A program made the position numbers and the translations under genes. A stretch of DNA of 64,000 nt, from the NCBI GenBank assembly GCA_029168955.1, contig JAPDOI010001204.1, forward strand, positions 124,001 to 188,000, read 5' to 3'. How positions within the stretch are numbered: the first letter of the stretch is position 1; every line of letters starts with the position of its first letter. The notes below the pieces were generated by a model. The model was not told where the DNA came from. It worked only from the letters and a program-made list of their open reading frames with translations, and ran no database searches. The stretch comes from Aplectana chamaeleonis (lineage: Eukaryota; Nematoda; Chromadorea; Rhabditida; Cosmocercidae). Of this stretch, positions 1-12,200 are shown piece after piece.

Positions 1-7
1 CCTGTGC

Positions 8-274
8 CTAATCCGGTAGCCAACTGAATATATACAAGAGCATCCCTGAACCTACAGCACTACAAATCAAACTCCCCACTGAAAACCTCACATCGTCCAC
101 AATTTTCGCGAGAGCTTTTTTCTTCTTCTTTTTATGAGCCTTTTTACCCTCTTTCTGTTCATCCTTCTTTTTGTGACCGTCTTTCTTGTAAACCCAATCA
201 GGAGGCGGAGGTGGCTCTTCTATCACAGCCGTCGGAGAAGTCCCATCGGCAGCAGTTAACATCATTGCACATTC
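8..274 (-). CDS. Gene A last exon, lysine-rich then C-terminal membrane segment
   Basis: A TTTTTTTAG acceptor is followed by 88 codons and a TAG at 10-8. The order is a proline run (EEPPPPPDW), about 25 residues dominated by Lys, then a hydrophobic helix of about 20 residues beginning near FSVGSLICSAVGSG and ending four residues before the stop. Basic residues next to a terminal helix fit a tail-anchored protein with a cytosolic N-terminal bulk, which is inference from composition. Confidence 0.66.
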   Translation of the reverse strand, partial: ECAMMLTAADGTSPTAVIEEPPPPPDWVYKKDGHKKKDEQKEGKKAHKKKKKKALAKIVDDVRFSVGSLICSAVGSGMLLYIFSWLPD

Positions 275-3200
275 CTAAAAAAAGAGCACTATGGAGCACT
301 AAGGGGAAACCTGATTTTTCACCAATCAAACTCTGTAACTTCGATAACTCACTTCATGCTGTTGCTGGGTTTTCTCCTCCGGCACCATTCCCGTTGGAAC
401 TGTCTCTGGTGCGCCCGGGCCAAGCATTTCGTACCCATGGTCGTCGTCGTCCCCCATATCGCATCTGTGTAGAGCGTTGCGGCAGCTTCTTGGGCGTTAA
501 TACTGAAGTACAAGGTCAGGTGACAGAAAGAAGGCCACTTGCAATGAGCCGCAGTTGGGAGGATAGAATCCGCACCAGTGAGTACACGAGTTATGAGAAG
601 AGTAAGCCTCACCGCTGAAGCGCGGGCTAGACCACATCTGACTGATATGGACTTGACTGTTTTTTCAAACTGTCAACATCACCCGATACTGTATCGTCAT
701 ACTGTAGACTCTATCCCAATGCAGTGAATCCTACCTGAAAATCGCAAGCATTAACTGTAATTAGCAACGTACACCCGGCAGTCAGTTCAAGTTCGCATTG
801 CAGCAATGTAAGATAATGAATTCTAGTTGTTAGAAAATATTCACCACAGGCCAATTAGAGTGTTTGAACACGTTCGCGACTTATTGCATCAGTTAACACA
901 TTGACGCTAGAGCAGTAACACAGACAAAGGGTAGCTTGAAGCCGCGCGTGCTTGCCCTCCTGACACTGGAGCGTGCCGATCGCTCGAGAAGGGCGGGATG
1001 GTGCTCATCACGGCAAAGCGTTCACCTCAGAATAGGCTCGATATCCACCACGCCTATTTCCAAGAGAAACAATTTTGAAATTTTTGCTTTCTGGCAATTG
1101 TAACGATTTGGTAATGCCATTTGAAGTCAGAAAAAGTTTCACGAATAATTTTTCTGCGTACGATGATGGAAGCTCTGATGGTCTTTTTATTGCGGCGGTA
1201 AGCTTTCGGCTATAAGGCCGTCATCAGGCCTTGAAAATTTTTCTTCACACTACATAGTTCAACACAAAATACAACATATTAGGTAAACACGAACCAGGGT
1301 TCCCTTGACGGTTGGACTGGCTGCTAAAGCCCCAGGCGCTAAAGGGATGATGTATGATAAACGACCCAGCGAGGAAAATCATGAAGTGCTCACCCCACTT
1401 GATCGAATGCGCGTTACGAATAAGGCTGACTGCGGGTGCCCAGGAGTTGTCGCGATTAGAACTTATTGGATAAGCCTAAGAAGGTCATGCAGCTCCTCTC
1501 TGACATTGATTTCCGGTTGCAGTCGCCGGATTTCACGCGCTTCCATCACTTTTCGCTCCAAGGGACGCACCAGATGTCGATGGAGAACCGACACTTCAAA
1601 GGAAGGTGGGCCCTCGTTACAGTGTCTCACGTTTAGCGAAACTGCTGTTCGGATAAGCAGCAGGATTCGCCAAGGCTCTTCTATGCTCATCCAAGCGTAA
1701 CCTCAGGGGTCTCATCGTTTCACCCACCTACTTCTCTCCGCATGCTTGACAGGTGATCAAGTATACCGTCCCACGTAATTAACATACTTTCCGAGAGGTG
1801 CAGTATCGACACGATCTGTCGTGACATCGGTTTTCGTACACTCTCGAAGACGTGAGGAGATCGCGAAGGGTCGGAGGAGGGCGGAGAATCACGTATTGGA
1901 AGCAAAGAGCGTTTGACGGCATTGCAGACCTCTCTTGCTACTTTTTCGTTGACGTACGGCAGAGATAAGGTAATCCCATCTGCGGCTCTATGGGGAGTCC
2001 AAGTTCTCAGGTTAGTTGCAGTATATCCGTTTTGATCAAGAATAGTCCTGATCTTGGCGTCCACTGTTGGATCTGAGAAGGTCCCGAGCTTCTCTTTCGT
2101 TCTGAGAAGGTTGTGTATCACGTTGACCTTCATATGCATAGGGTGCGCGCTCCTTGAGTGCAGAAGGATGTTCGAAGAAGATTCTTTCTTGCACCACAGG
2201 TGTTCTTTTCGTCCTCGCACTATTCGCACTTTTACGTTCAGAAATGGCAAGAAACCACAAGCGTCAGGCGTTTCTGAAGTGAAATTCACGTTCGGATCTT
2301 GCGAATTCAATGCTTCTAACGTGCCGCTCAACTCTGTTTCATCAGTTCCGATAACAAACACGTCGTCTATATAGCGCTTAAAGTAGAGAATCCCAGTCGT
2401 TAGAGATGACTTTTCGATGTGGACCAGGAAAATAATTGCCAGCACCGGCGCAATGCGATTCCCCATAGCTAAGCCTCGCTTTTGCCTGTATATCTTGTTG
2501 TCGAAGCAAAATATATTACATTCAAGGGCCGCTTCAAGGAGAATTCTTATTTCCACTGGAGAGAATCCCATCATCGATACGTCGCTGCGATGTTCTTCTA
2601 AAGCCTAGTTTTGGCTGCATCGCTGCTGCTTTTCATCGCAGCGATTTCACACCCGCTGCTGCAGCGATGTAGCAGCGGCAGCGATTCTGTTCATAGTGCT
2701 TAGCCTAACGGATGATCGAAAAAATTCAATCAGTCAGTGAAATCAATGGCTGGTAGTCATCAATAACACGTTTCGACCCGTAAACACTGATCTTGTCATG
2801 TGAACGGGTCAACGTTCACTAGACAAGACGTGTCATTCGCTGGCAGTCACTCCATCGCTGCCATTATGGCAGCGATGGAGCGACGATCAACGACCATCGA
2901 AAATTGCTCCTGCATCAGCGATGCAGTAAAACATAGGATTTCGTCGCCGCGGCCCAGCGATGTAGGACGTTTGCCACGAAGCGATCACAATTGAAGCGGC
3001 TTTCCATTACGCGCGATGAAAAAAGGACAGTTGTCCCTCGCACGGCCGCAGCGACCACCTGCAGTCAAAACTAGGCTTAAAGGAGCGAGAACAGCATTCA
3101 CTGCCCCATGTTGTTGACGTTGGTGTATAAGGATGTCACATCGAAACTGGCGTAACGAATAATTTTTCATTATCTACATTATCTAAATACATTTTTCATC

Positions 3201-6200
3201 ATCTTTCTCTTTTCAAAATCGTGTCACGACCATATCTTCCTATGCAGCATGTTGTATTTAGTTGAATTCATACAATTCCGGTCAATGAATGCAGTATTTA
3301 CCTATTCCTATCTCACTTTGGTTTAGAATTTTGTTTCGAGAAGTGTATCGTCCATATTGTGTAAACGTGTATGTCTGTAAGATATTGTTTAATATTATCA
3401 AAACGTTTTCTCAATTGTAGTTTTATCTATGCAAAGTTCTCGAATAAATCATCGTTTCTATCATAAACGTCTTACTCATGGGGATAAGTGATTTTATGGG
3501 AAACATGAACAGCATAGGTAATTTAATTTCATTGATTACTACAATTTCGTCCCAATGGATACGTATTGACTAATTCTAGAAATCAAAAATATGTAATTTT
3601 AAAGGCAGTGTTCACGAAGAAAATCGGTTTTTTGTTTCCCCGCCTATCTTGAAAACGGCCCCATGCTGATTCCAATGATGTATCAGAAATTATACAAAAC
3701 CCTCTGGGAACGGAGTTATGGTCCCTCAAAAATTGAGCTAAGGAAACATGGTGGACGAGTTGTCCGAGGCTTGAAAGTTCCGTCTTTTGCAGCCGACGTA
3801 TGCGAGCTGACCTGAGTAAAGAGAGAAGTTGAGAATGAAGGGAAGAACGGGGCCTAGATTGGAAATCATCGCTCATCTCACGATTTCAAGCATTCATTTT
3901 TTCACGTCGGTGGGAGTGTTTTGCGCTTTTGGGGATTGCCTTGCGCTCGAAGTGGCAACTTCGGGCTCATTCGGAGCTTTTCCTGGCTCGTTTGCATGCA
4001 TTCTTTCGACGTCAACATTACAGTGTGCCACTCCACTACCAATTCCTAGTGGAAACTGAAGCACATTTTTTATCGTTAACACTGCCTTTAACTTTACCTG
4101 CAAAGTTGTAATGAAGTGGTCGTTTGCTCGAGCTGTAAAGTGTGTCCGGATGAAACTGGCGAAACATGCGGCCGGCGTGCGTGTCGGCCGTCGCGTGTGC
4201 CGCTCTCGGCGAGTGTTCAAACGGCTGCCACCCTCCACCATCGGCTGCACAGCGGGTTTATCGACGCAGTTGGCCTGTCGCCAGCCGCGGCAGGCCCCGG
4301 TCAGTGGCTGCGAGTAATGGCTCGCCGTCGCTTTGCATGCTCGTCTGAATGCGGCGCACGCGATGGTTGCTTGACACGCACGTCAGCCGCATGGTTGGAC
4401 AGTCTCATTTGGACGCACCTCATGATGCCACGTTGAGCGGCGTACAGGACCATCACAGTTGTCCGTAGGAATTTCGCACCCCCGCATCGCCAGCTGAGGT
4501 CGACGAAAAAGGGAAATTATCTTTACGCGCGAATCTTAAGGGTACCGGAGACATTTCTCTGTAGAGAGACCTCCTATGTATAAAGAGATACGAGATCGTG
4601 CAGATCGATGGTCGAGCTTTCCTGACGCCTCATTCTGAGAATATCATCATCCTTTTTCCAAAATCAAGCACATCAGCTTTCCAGTTGCATCCGAACCTCA
4701 CTGCTGTGAAAATCTGGGAATTAGAAAAGGATTTTACGAAAAATTCATATTGATGAAAACTCAAAAAATGACAGGCACACGTATTATGCACATAAAATCT
4801 GTTCTACTGAAACTGTCCGCCCACGCGGTCGGCGTGCTTTTTGAGCAAGTGTGGCATATGCACTAATCACACCTGTGAACCAGTTTGTGGGAATATCAGA
4901 CAATTATCGAGTAATATTCCAGTCAGCTTTCTGCAGCTGTGCTAAGGCATGTCCGAAAATGCCATCACGAAGGCCGCGCGATACGCTAATCGCCCGCATG
5001 GGCGGACAGTCATAATTCAACAGACCTTAGAACCCTTAAAGCTTACAATGTAGGTACGGAATAAGGAGCTTGTGACTGGTCGTTGCTTGAGAAACATTCA
5101 GGCACCGGAACTACATGACATAAGGTGTACACTGCAACAAGAGACATTTGGAAACGTTATTACAGAGGAGAGCGATACTGATATAAATCCAATGGAAGGT
5201 TGATTTTGAAGAATTATACGAATAGAAAAATTAATAATTGCTATATACTAAGAGTAAATTGAAAATCTATGTATGTACTCAAAGGATAACTTGGATAGAT
5301 GTATAATATACCAGCTTTAGATACAATGAGGCAGTTGATTAGAAAACAGGACAGCCTGGAAGGTACACACCGTGAAAATCCTAATATTATGCTGCTGCCT
5401 CATAAAAAAAAAACTAAGAGACACAGTCCAAGCTGGTAGGCAAAATTTGATTTTATGATCCGGCCGCTGCGTGTAGAAACCTTGCCAAACACGAAATCTC
5501 CAGTCTTCAAAATAAGCGATGAAACAACGAGCACCCATCTGCTCCGCCCCCTTAATCGGCACCGATTCCCTCCGCACACTTCAGAAATTTCGGTCACAAT
5601 AGGGACGACAGGCGCGATGGATTTTGATCAAAATCTATGCCCCTCCATTTGTTGTTGGCCTAGTTTCATATTCTGGTCTGCTCCAGTGCAGCGACTGCGA
5701 ATGACAAGAAAAAACATGTTCGAGAAAACTCGTCCACGAAATTCTCGCACTTTAAATTCACAGTCTTTCAGAGGACATGAAACCGTTTGCAGCGAGTTCT
5801 GAGCGTTTCTGGGGACAGCATTGTGATAAACGTGAAATTCTCTCCGATCTGAGCAGAAAAACTGGGGAACGATTCTGAGGTTGGACTGTGCCTTAGATCG
5901 TTTTCCATTTTTTCCACTTTGCTTGTAGAGAATTTCACGCTGATCACTATGGTTCCCACACAATCGCTCAGACCCCACTGCGAGTGGAGTTATGGCCTCT
6001 CGAAGATTGTGATTTCGAAGAGCGAAAATTTCGTGGACGAGTTGTCTCGGGTTTGTTTTTTCTTCTCATTCGCGTCCATCGCCCAGCTCAGCTTAACCGA
6101 TAACAAATGGAGCAGGATTAATTTTGATCGACATTCATCGCGCGGATCCTCCAAATTAAGACTGAAAACTGAGAAGTGCGGAGGGAATGGACGATCCGAT

Positions 6201-9200
6201 GACCGAAAACTCCAAGTTTTTTTATCTTATTCTGATGAGTTGAGACTCCGCGTTTAGCAGGGTTGCTACACACATCGGCCTTACCATATTAGTGAACTTC
6301 ACCCACGAGCTTGGACTGTGACTTTGAGAAGTCAAGTGAGAAGAACTAAATTAATAAATTCGTCCAGGCTCCGTTATCACATGCTAATCCAACATCCGCA
6401 GGCGCTTCAGCAAGTTGTTTTCCCGCAACGGAAATTCCTAAAAAATTGAATGATCCAGTATTTCATGGGTGAATCCGTACGCGAATGTCTCCGCCCGTAG
6501 CCAACTCGAGCGCCGCACCATGGACCAATACGGACAAACTCAATGGTTAACAACTCAGACATTGTGGGGTTTGTAACGCGGGTCAAAATCTGAACCGCTG
6601 CCGTTAGAAATGAAAAAAATGGACAAAGCGGGTGCCCCATATCCGCCGTTTCCCACGCTATATCCGGCGATTCACTTCCATTGGCAGGTTTCGACCATGT
6701 TCTGTTAGATTTATAATGGCAAAGAAGGTCGTCGTCCTATTTTAAAAGCACCTGGCGCTAGGGGCGGGGTCCCACCATTTCGATAGGAACGGGTCTCCCT
6801 GAACATGGGCACGGTCTATGTCACGGCCCGCGGGGTCACCCCCACCGCGGTCCGCGACAGGGACATCATCCCTGCCACGGTCGACAGCCAGGGAACTTCC
6901 CTCGCTGAAGACTGTGGGGAGGCCCCCTCAACGATCGAAAATCGTCCAGAGTGACTCGTAGCCACTTTCCAGTAGCGGATCCGAAAGGCCGACTGCGCTC
7001 TCTCTAGGATGAGGCCCCTTATATACGTGCTGTGCTGCTGATGCGCGCCTGATCAATCATGGAGTGATCGATAACGTAATTTGGCAGATCACACATGTTC
7101 ATGCCCTGTTAGATCGTGTACAAGCGCAACACCGAACCTGTCTGCAGCAGTGAAGTCATGGCCAGCCAAACGGCTGAATCTGCGGCTTGGCAGGCGTTGA
7201 ACGCAGACCGGAATAGCCATGCGGGATCTCTGCCGTTTACCCCGCACAGGTCGAAATGGGACGGTTCAGTGCGCGTTAGAAACGCCAGAATGTCTGAGAA
7301 CATGAGCGAACGGGGTGCGGGCTATCATAACCGAGGAAGGTAATCACGGGAAGGGCAATACCGCGGTATCCTCAAAGATTCGAGGAAATCTGCCATAATC
7401 CTGGGATTTTTCGAATCCAAGACAATGTCGCACATTTTGAACACAGTGTCCACGATGAAGACGTCTTTTCACCGGAAATCGAATGTACCGGGATCCATTG
7501 CAACAATAATGGCGAAAGAACGGCTGAAAATTAGCCACATGTAGCTCTCTACGGTTCTCAAACTTGCAAGGGCTATGCTCGATCCGCCCATTCTATTTGG
7601 CCGTTGAGCGAGTGGGCGGGGCGGGCATAGCGCAATGAAAGGGCCGTAGAAGACTATAATGGCCACTTTTCAACCACTCTTTCGCTATCACTGTTGCAAT
7701 GAACCCCGGTACATCCGATTCCGGTGAAAACTCGAAGACCGCTTTTATCGTGAACATTGCCTTTAAAGAAGTCTTAAGACCACCAAAGACTCCGCAGTGT
7801 TGATCGCAAATTCCAAGCTGTGCATTTCTTCGATTCATTACATATATGCCTGAGTTCCGCAATAGCGTTCATTCCGCAAAGTCTCATTATCACAATCGCA
7901 GAAGCGAAGCGGTTGTTTTGATAATGATTTCTTCATTCCCATAGTCGAATTTTTTGAATACAACCGCTTCGCTTCTACGACAGTGATAATGAGGGCTGAA
8001 CACTATTGTGGAACTGAACTATAACTAATTTTTGGTGCTGATAACTTCCCCATACTGCAGTTTAAAGGCATCGTTCGCGCTGGAAATCAGTTTTCATTTT
8101 TCAGGCTCAATTTCATGCTTGAGCCCGGTAGACCACACTGGTAAACTTTGGCGCGTCAAAAACGCTGGGGCAATGAGGTTGGAAGGCGTCAAAGATGAAG
8201 ATCCGCCACCAAATCTCACCAGTCATCTAGCACTTTTTCCTAGATGTTGGTGCGACCGTAAGACAACATGAAAAATAGTTACGGCACGAACTTCACATGC
8301 AGAAAAACTCCGAAAATGAAAGTGACGAGGCCTCCAAAAGCAGAAAAACTTGAAAAAGGATTTTGGCGCGAAATTCAAATTCGTATTTACAATGTGTTCC
8401 GATTGAATTTTCTTTACAAATGAAGGTTTTTCATGGGCCCCTTCGACATTTTAGTTCACTAGAGGGGCCAAGCTACACAAAAACATGAAAAAATAATATA
8501 CGGTTTTCTGCGCGTACGATGCCTTTAATGTTGCATGTCACGTCAAGATGGATATGTTCTCAAGGTGATGAGTTGATAACAAAACGCTTGGTTTCAAGCG
8601 AAGCTGGTCTAACATGATACCTTCATATCACCTTAGTTCCCCTCAAAGTAGGCTTTGAAGCCAGTTATCCTAAAAAGACGGAAGAGATGCGAAAACATGT
8701 TCTCGCGCGGTTTCTGGCTGAATCCTAGAAACGGTATTCTAGCCTAGTCCATCAGAAGTTGCACATCTATGTACACACCGATGAGCGGTCTTTGGCGATC
8801 AATACGCATCCATCCCACAGCAGCGCATTCGCAACTAGTTAAAGACAGTGTCCACAATAAATCTCGTTCTCGAGGTTTCAGCGTGAAACACTAATGCTGG
8901 CAGATGCTGGAGAGGGTAAGGTCGAAGAAGCAGCTAAAACGGGTCAGAAATCGATAAAAACGGCTTTGAAAGTTATCCCAGTGCGTCTACCTATCTCGGT
9001 CCGCCACCCCCCCCCCATTCGGACAAGCTTGTGGCGCCCCACACATTTCGATGGCGAATGGCCAAGCAACTCTGCCGCGTCCAGCCTGATCTATTAGCGC
9101 AGACTGCGCGATTAGCGCGCGCTTGAGGAAATCAGCAAGGCGCATGATCCTCTTCCACGCCCTTTCCAAACCGTTATTTTAGCTTATTCTGAACGTTTTT

Positions 9201-12200
9201 CTTCGCTGTTTCTTAACTATTAGTTATCTCTCGATCAAACACACCCTAAATACTTCAGCAACTTACGAGCGTCCGTCCCCAGTCTACTACAGAAATGAGA
9301 AATATCTTTACCCACCTGCGCCTGTGGCGGCATCCGTTTAAATGGTGTGAAGGTGAGCATACCATGAGGATTTTCTAGTAACGCCTTCGGATCAGCCACA
9401 GTCCGCGGCAAATCGGGCTCGCTCACAAGTGGTAGCGTGACTGCATCATCTTCAGCGCCAAGCTGTCCTTCGGCGAGCTGCATATTCCGATTCTGTAACT
9501 GAGAGTTGAACGATCGATAAGCGCAAAAAGGGCGATGATAAGGGCGAAGATAAGAGCAAGGAGCCCTGAGCTTTTCAAAAATAGATCTCGATGCCCTCAT
9601 TTTTGCTAAGTCATGCACCTCATCACTTATCGGGACGAATAAAGCGGGGAGAATGTTCTTGTCATCCGGTCTGAGGCACGGCGGCGATAGAAAAGACTCA
9701 TGAGTTTTTTTGTGAGAGAAGGCCTAGACCTGATCCTCAGAGGCAGTGGTCGCGATAAAATATGCCTGCCTTCTTTTCACTTTCAAGGGTTGTTTAAACT
9801 ATCGCCGAAGAGCGGCTCGGCGGAGTGCAATCCTACAATATCGATTGCGCCACGCCGCGTGATCAATATAACAGAAATGCACTCTAACGCTCGGCTCGGC
9901 GGCAAAAGTATAAATCACCCCTCAAAGGACGTATATACTCCTGCCGCCGAGCGGCGCGGCATAGTGCATTTCTGTAATAATGATCACGCGGCACGATCGA
10001 TATGATAGGATTGCACTCCCCCGCGCCGCTCCGCGGCGGAAGTGTAAACGACCCCTTAGGAGTCGAATACAGTCTTGCCGCGCAAAGGTGCGGCAGCATG
10101 CAGTGCAACCGTATCGATCACGCGGCGCCGCCTGACAGCACGGCGGGTCGATTAGAGTCTTCCAGAACAGAATTTGGCAGCGGCCGCTGCCAGCGGCTGC
10201 CGCGTGGCCAAGCGGCGCCGCTTTGCAACCCCGAGCGGTGCGGCGAGATGGCGCAGACGGTCGAGCCCGCTCTCCATAATGAAACATCAAGAATACGTAT
10301 AGGTTTACGAAGCTCTTTTCAAATGTGAAGTGCATTGAACTGCTTGGCATGTAGGATCATCATCCCCTGACATTCTTTCAAAACTGTCGTTTTAGGTACG
10401 ATTTTCAGAGGAATTGCTTTCTAAAATGTCCAAGCTTTTCTGATTCCTATAAATGCGTTTGTGCTTTTTTGATAGGGTGAGCTATTGAAAAAACACAAGT
10501 TGTGGTGAATATCGGAAAAGGACAAGTCTGCATTTGGAGTGCGACTCATTTCTAAGCGCAGACTTTTCAAAATTTCAAAACTCTCGAGTTCACGGCTTTT
10601 GGAAGTCTGGAAACTGTAGAATATAATGCGAATGTATGTTTTACTGTGTATTTGCAGTGAGGCTACTTCTGGTCATAGGTTTCTGAGTTGGAGAAACCTA
10701 ATTTTTGGCGGAGAAACTTCATTTTTGTCAAGATTTTATTATTTTGGGATCGGTTCTAGTGTTAATCAACTACAGTGCTTCGAATCATAATCTCAGAACC
10801 TGGTACAGGGCGGTCAAATGCTGCTCGTCCGGGTCGCCCGAAATGGTGAATCGGGTCGCGAGAAAATTTGTACATCGTAGACATCGTAGATTAATCGTCC
10901 GTAACGTACATTCACACGCTAATTCGCTGCACCGGGAAGGCGATTTGCGTCATCCGGGTGGCTGATAACAATCGAGGGGTTAGCGGGTTGTACGGAAAGG
11001 TTAGCGGGTCACCCGAAACGGGATCTGGGCCCGATTTTGAGTGTCCAGGTGGAAGAAATTGCAAGTTGAGCTCACTGTTCCTGGTTTCTGCGGATGACAT
11101 TTTTGTTGATAATGGAAAAATCTAAGCTTTCTTATCATTAACCTTCTTGTGAACCCGTTTTGCACCTTTTCAAGTCTAGCTATGCATTTCTTTTTGTGCG
11201 TACAGTACACAGGTGTCACATATTCAAGAATGGGTGCCACAAAGGTTTTGTAGGTTTCCACATTAACTGGAACGCGGCTAATGCCGCTATTTATGCTACG
11301 GCGAGCACAGTGTTTCCGATGACTGATAAACTAGGTGGAAGTTGACAGCTGACTCGTTGGCACATCAGAATACTGGTAAAATATACAGATCGGTAATGGT
11401 TCTCCAATCGAAGCTGACACTGATGCGGTGAAACGCGGCAAACGTAACTGCTCAGAAAAATGAAAACAAGTTACTTGTAATATAGATGTAAATTACTTGA
11501 ATGTCTCAAGAAACTTACATTTATATTACATGTAACATACATTTATATTACAAGTAACTAACTTTATATTGCATGTAAGTTACACTTATGCGACATGTAA
11601 CTTACAATTATATTTTCACTATGTGTGGCCATCGAGTGATGCAGACGACACGCGGCGCAGGGGGCGCGACCCAGACAACACACTACGCAAAAAAAACTGT
11701 GCTGGGTTTTCCCCGCTGGTGTGGGGTCAAACACCTCAAACTTGGGTAATTGAGCCAACAGCAATGCCAGTCGTAAGCCTGACCGCGCGAGTGCGTCGTA
11801 CATTCCCCTTGGAAACAACTTCTTGACCGATTTGAGTTAATTGCGTCTTATATTGTGCCATTTAAGTGACGTGTAACATATCGGAGGCGCACTGCACTCA
11901 GTATCCTCTCAGAAAGACGAAAACAAGTTACTTGTAACACATCTAACTGATGTAAGTTACTTGCGACTTATCTCATGTCATTTAAGTTACATGCAACATA
12001 TCGACAGGAAACCGCGTGCAATGCGCCTCCCCTTTCTCACATGTAACTTTAATGGCACAATATAAGTCGCAAGTACTGTGCTTCTCTGCGCCAAATTCCG
12101 GTCCGCAATTGCGTCTCGACACGTTTCGCGGCCGCACGCGCTCGAGTCAGTCGAGTTTCCAGCGCCAATGCCAACTCGATGTGATCTTTTTATACACTCC

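Larger units (their letters stand above)
1195..3155 (-). mobile_element. Penelope-like element 1, 5'-truncated and interrupted
   Basis: Reading on the minus strand from 3155, the RT begins at FDVTSLYTNVNN, is broken by a 476-bp MITE (2602-3077), and resumes with EEHRSDVSMM. Next come RGLAMGNRIAPVLA and the catalytic YIDDVFVI block, then FLNVKV. The GIY-YIG domain is only a C-terminal remnant (1690-1463: EVSVLH, then LERKVMEAREI and P-E-IN). The GIY core itself is gone. A hammerhead-ribozyme motif lies 3' of the frame at 1195-1232. RT fingers and the N-terminus are missing, so this copy is dead. Confidence 0.85.
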
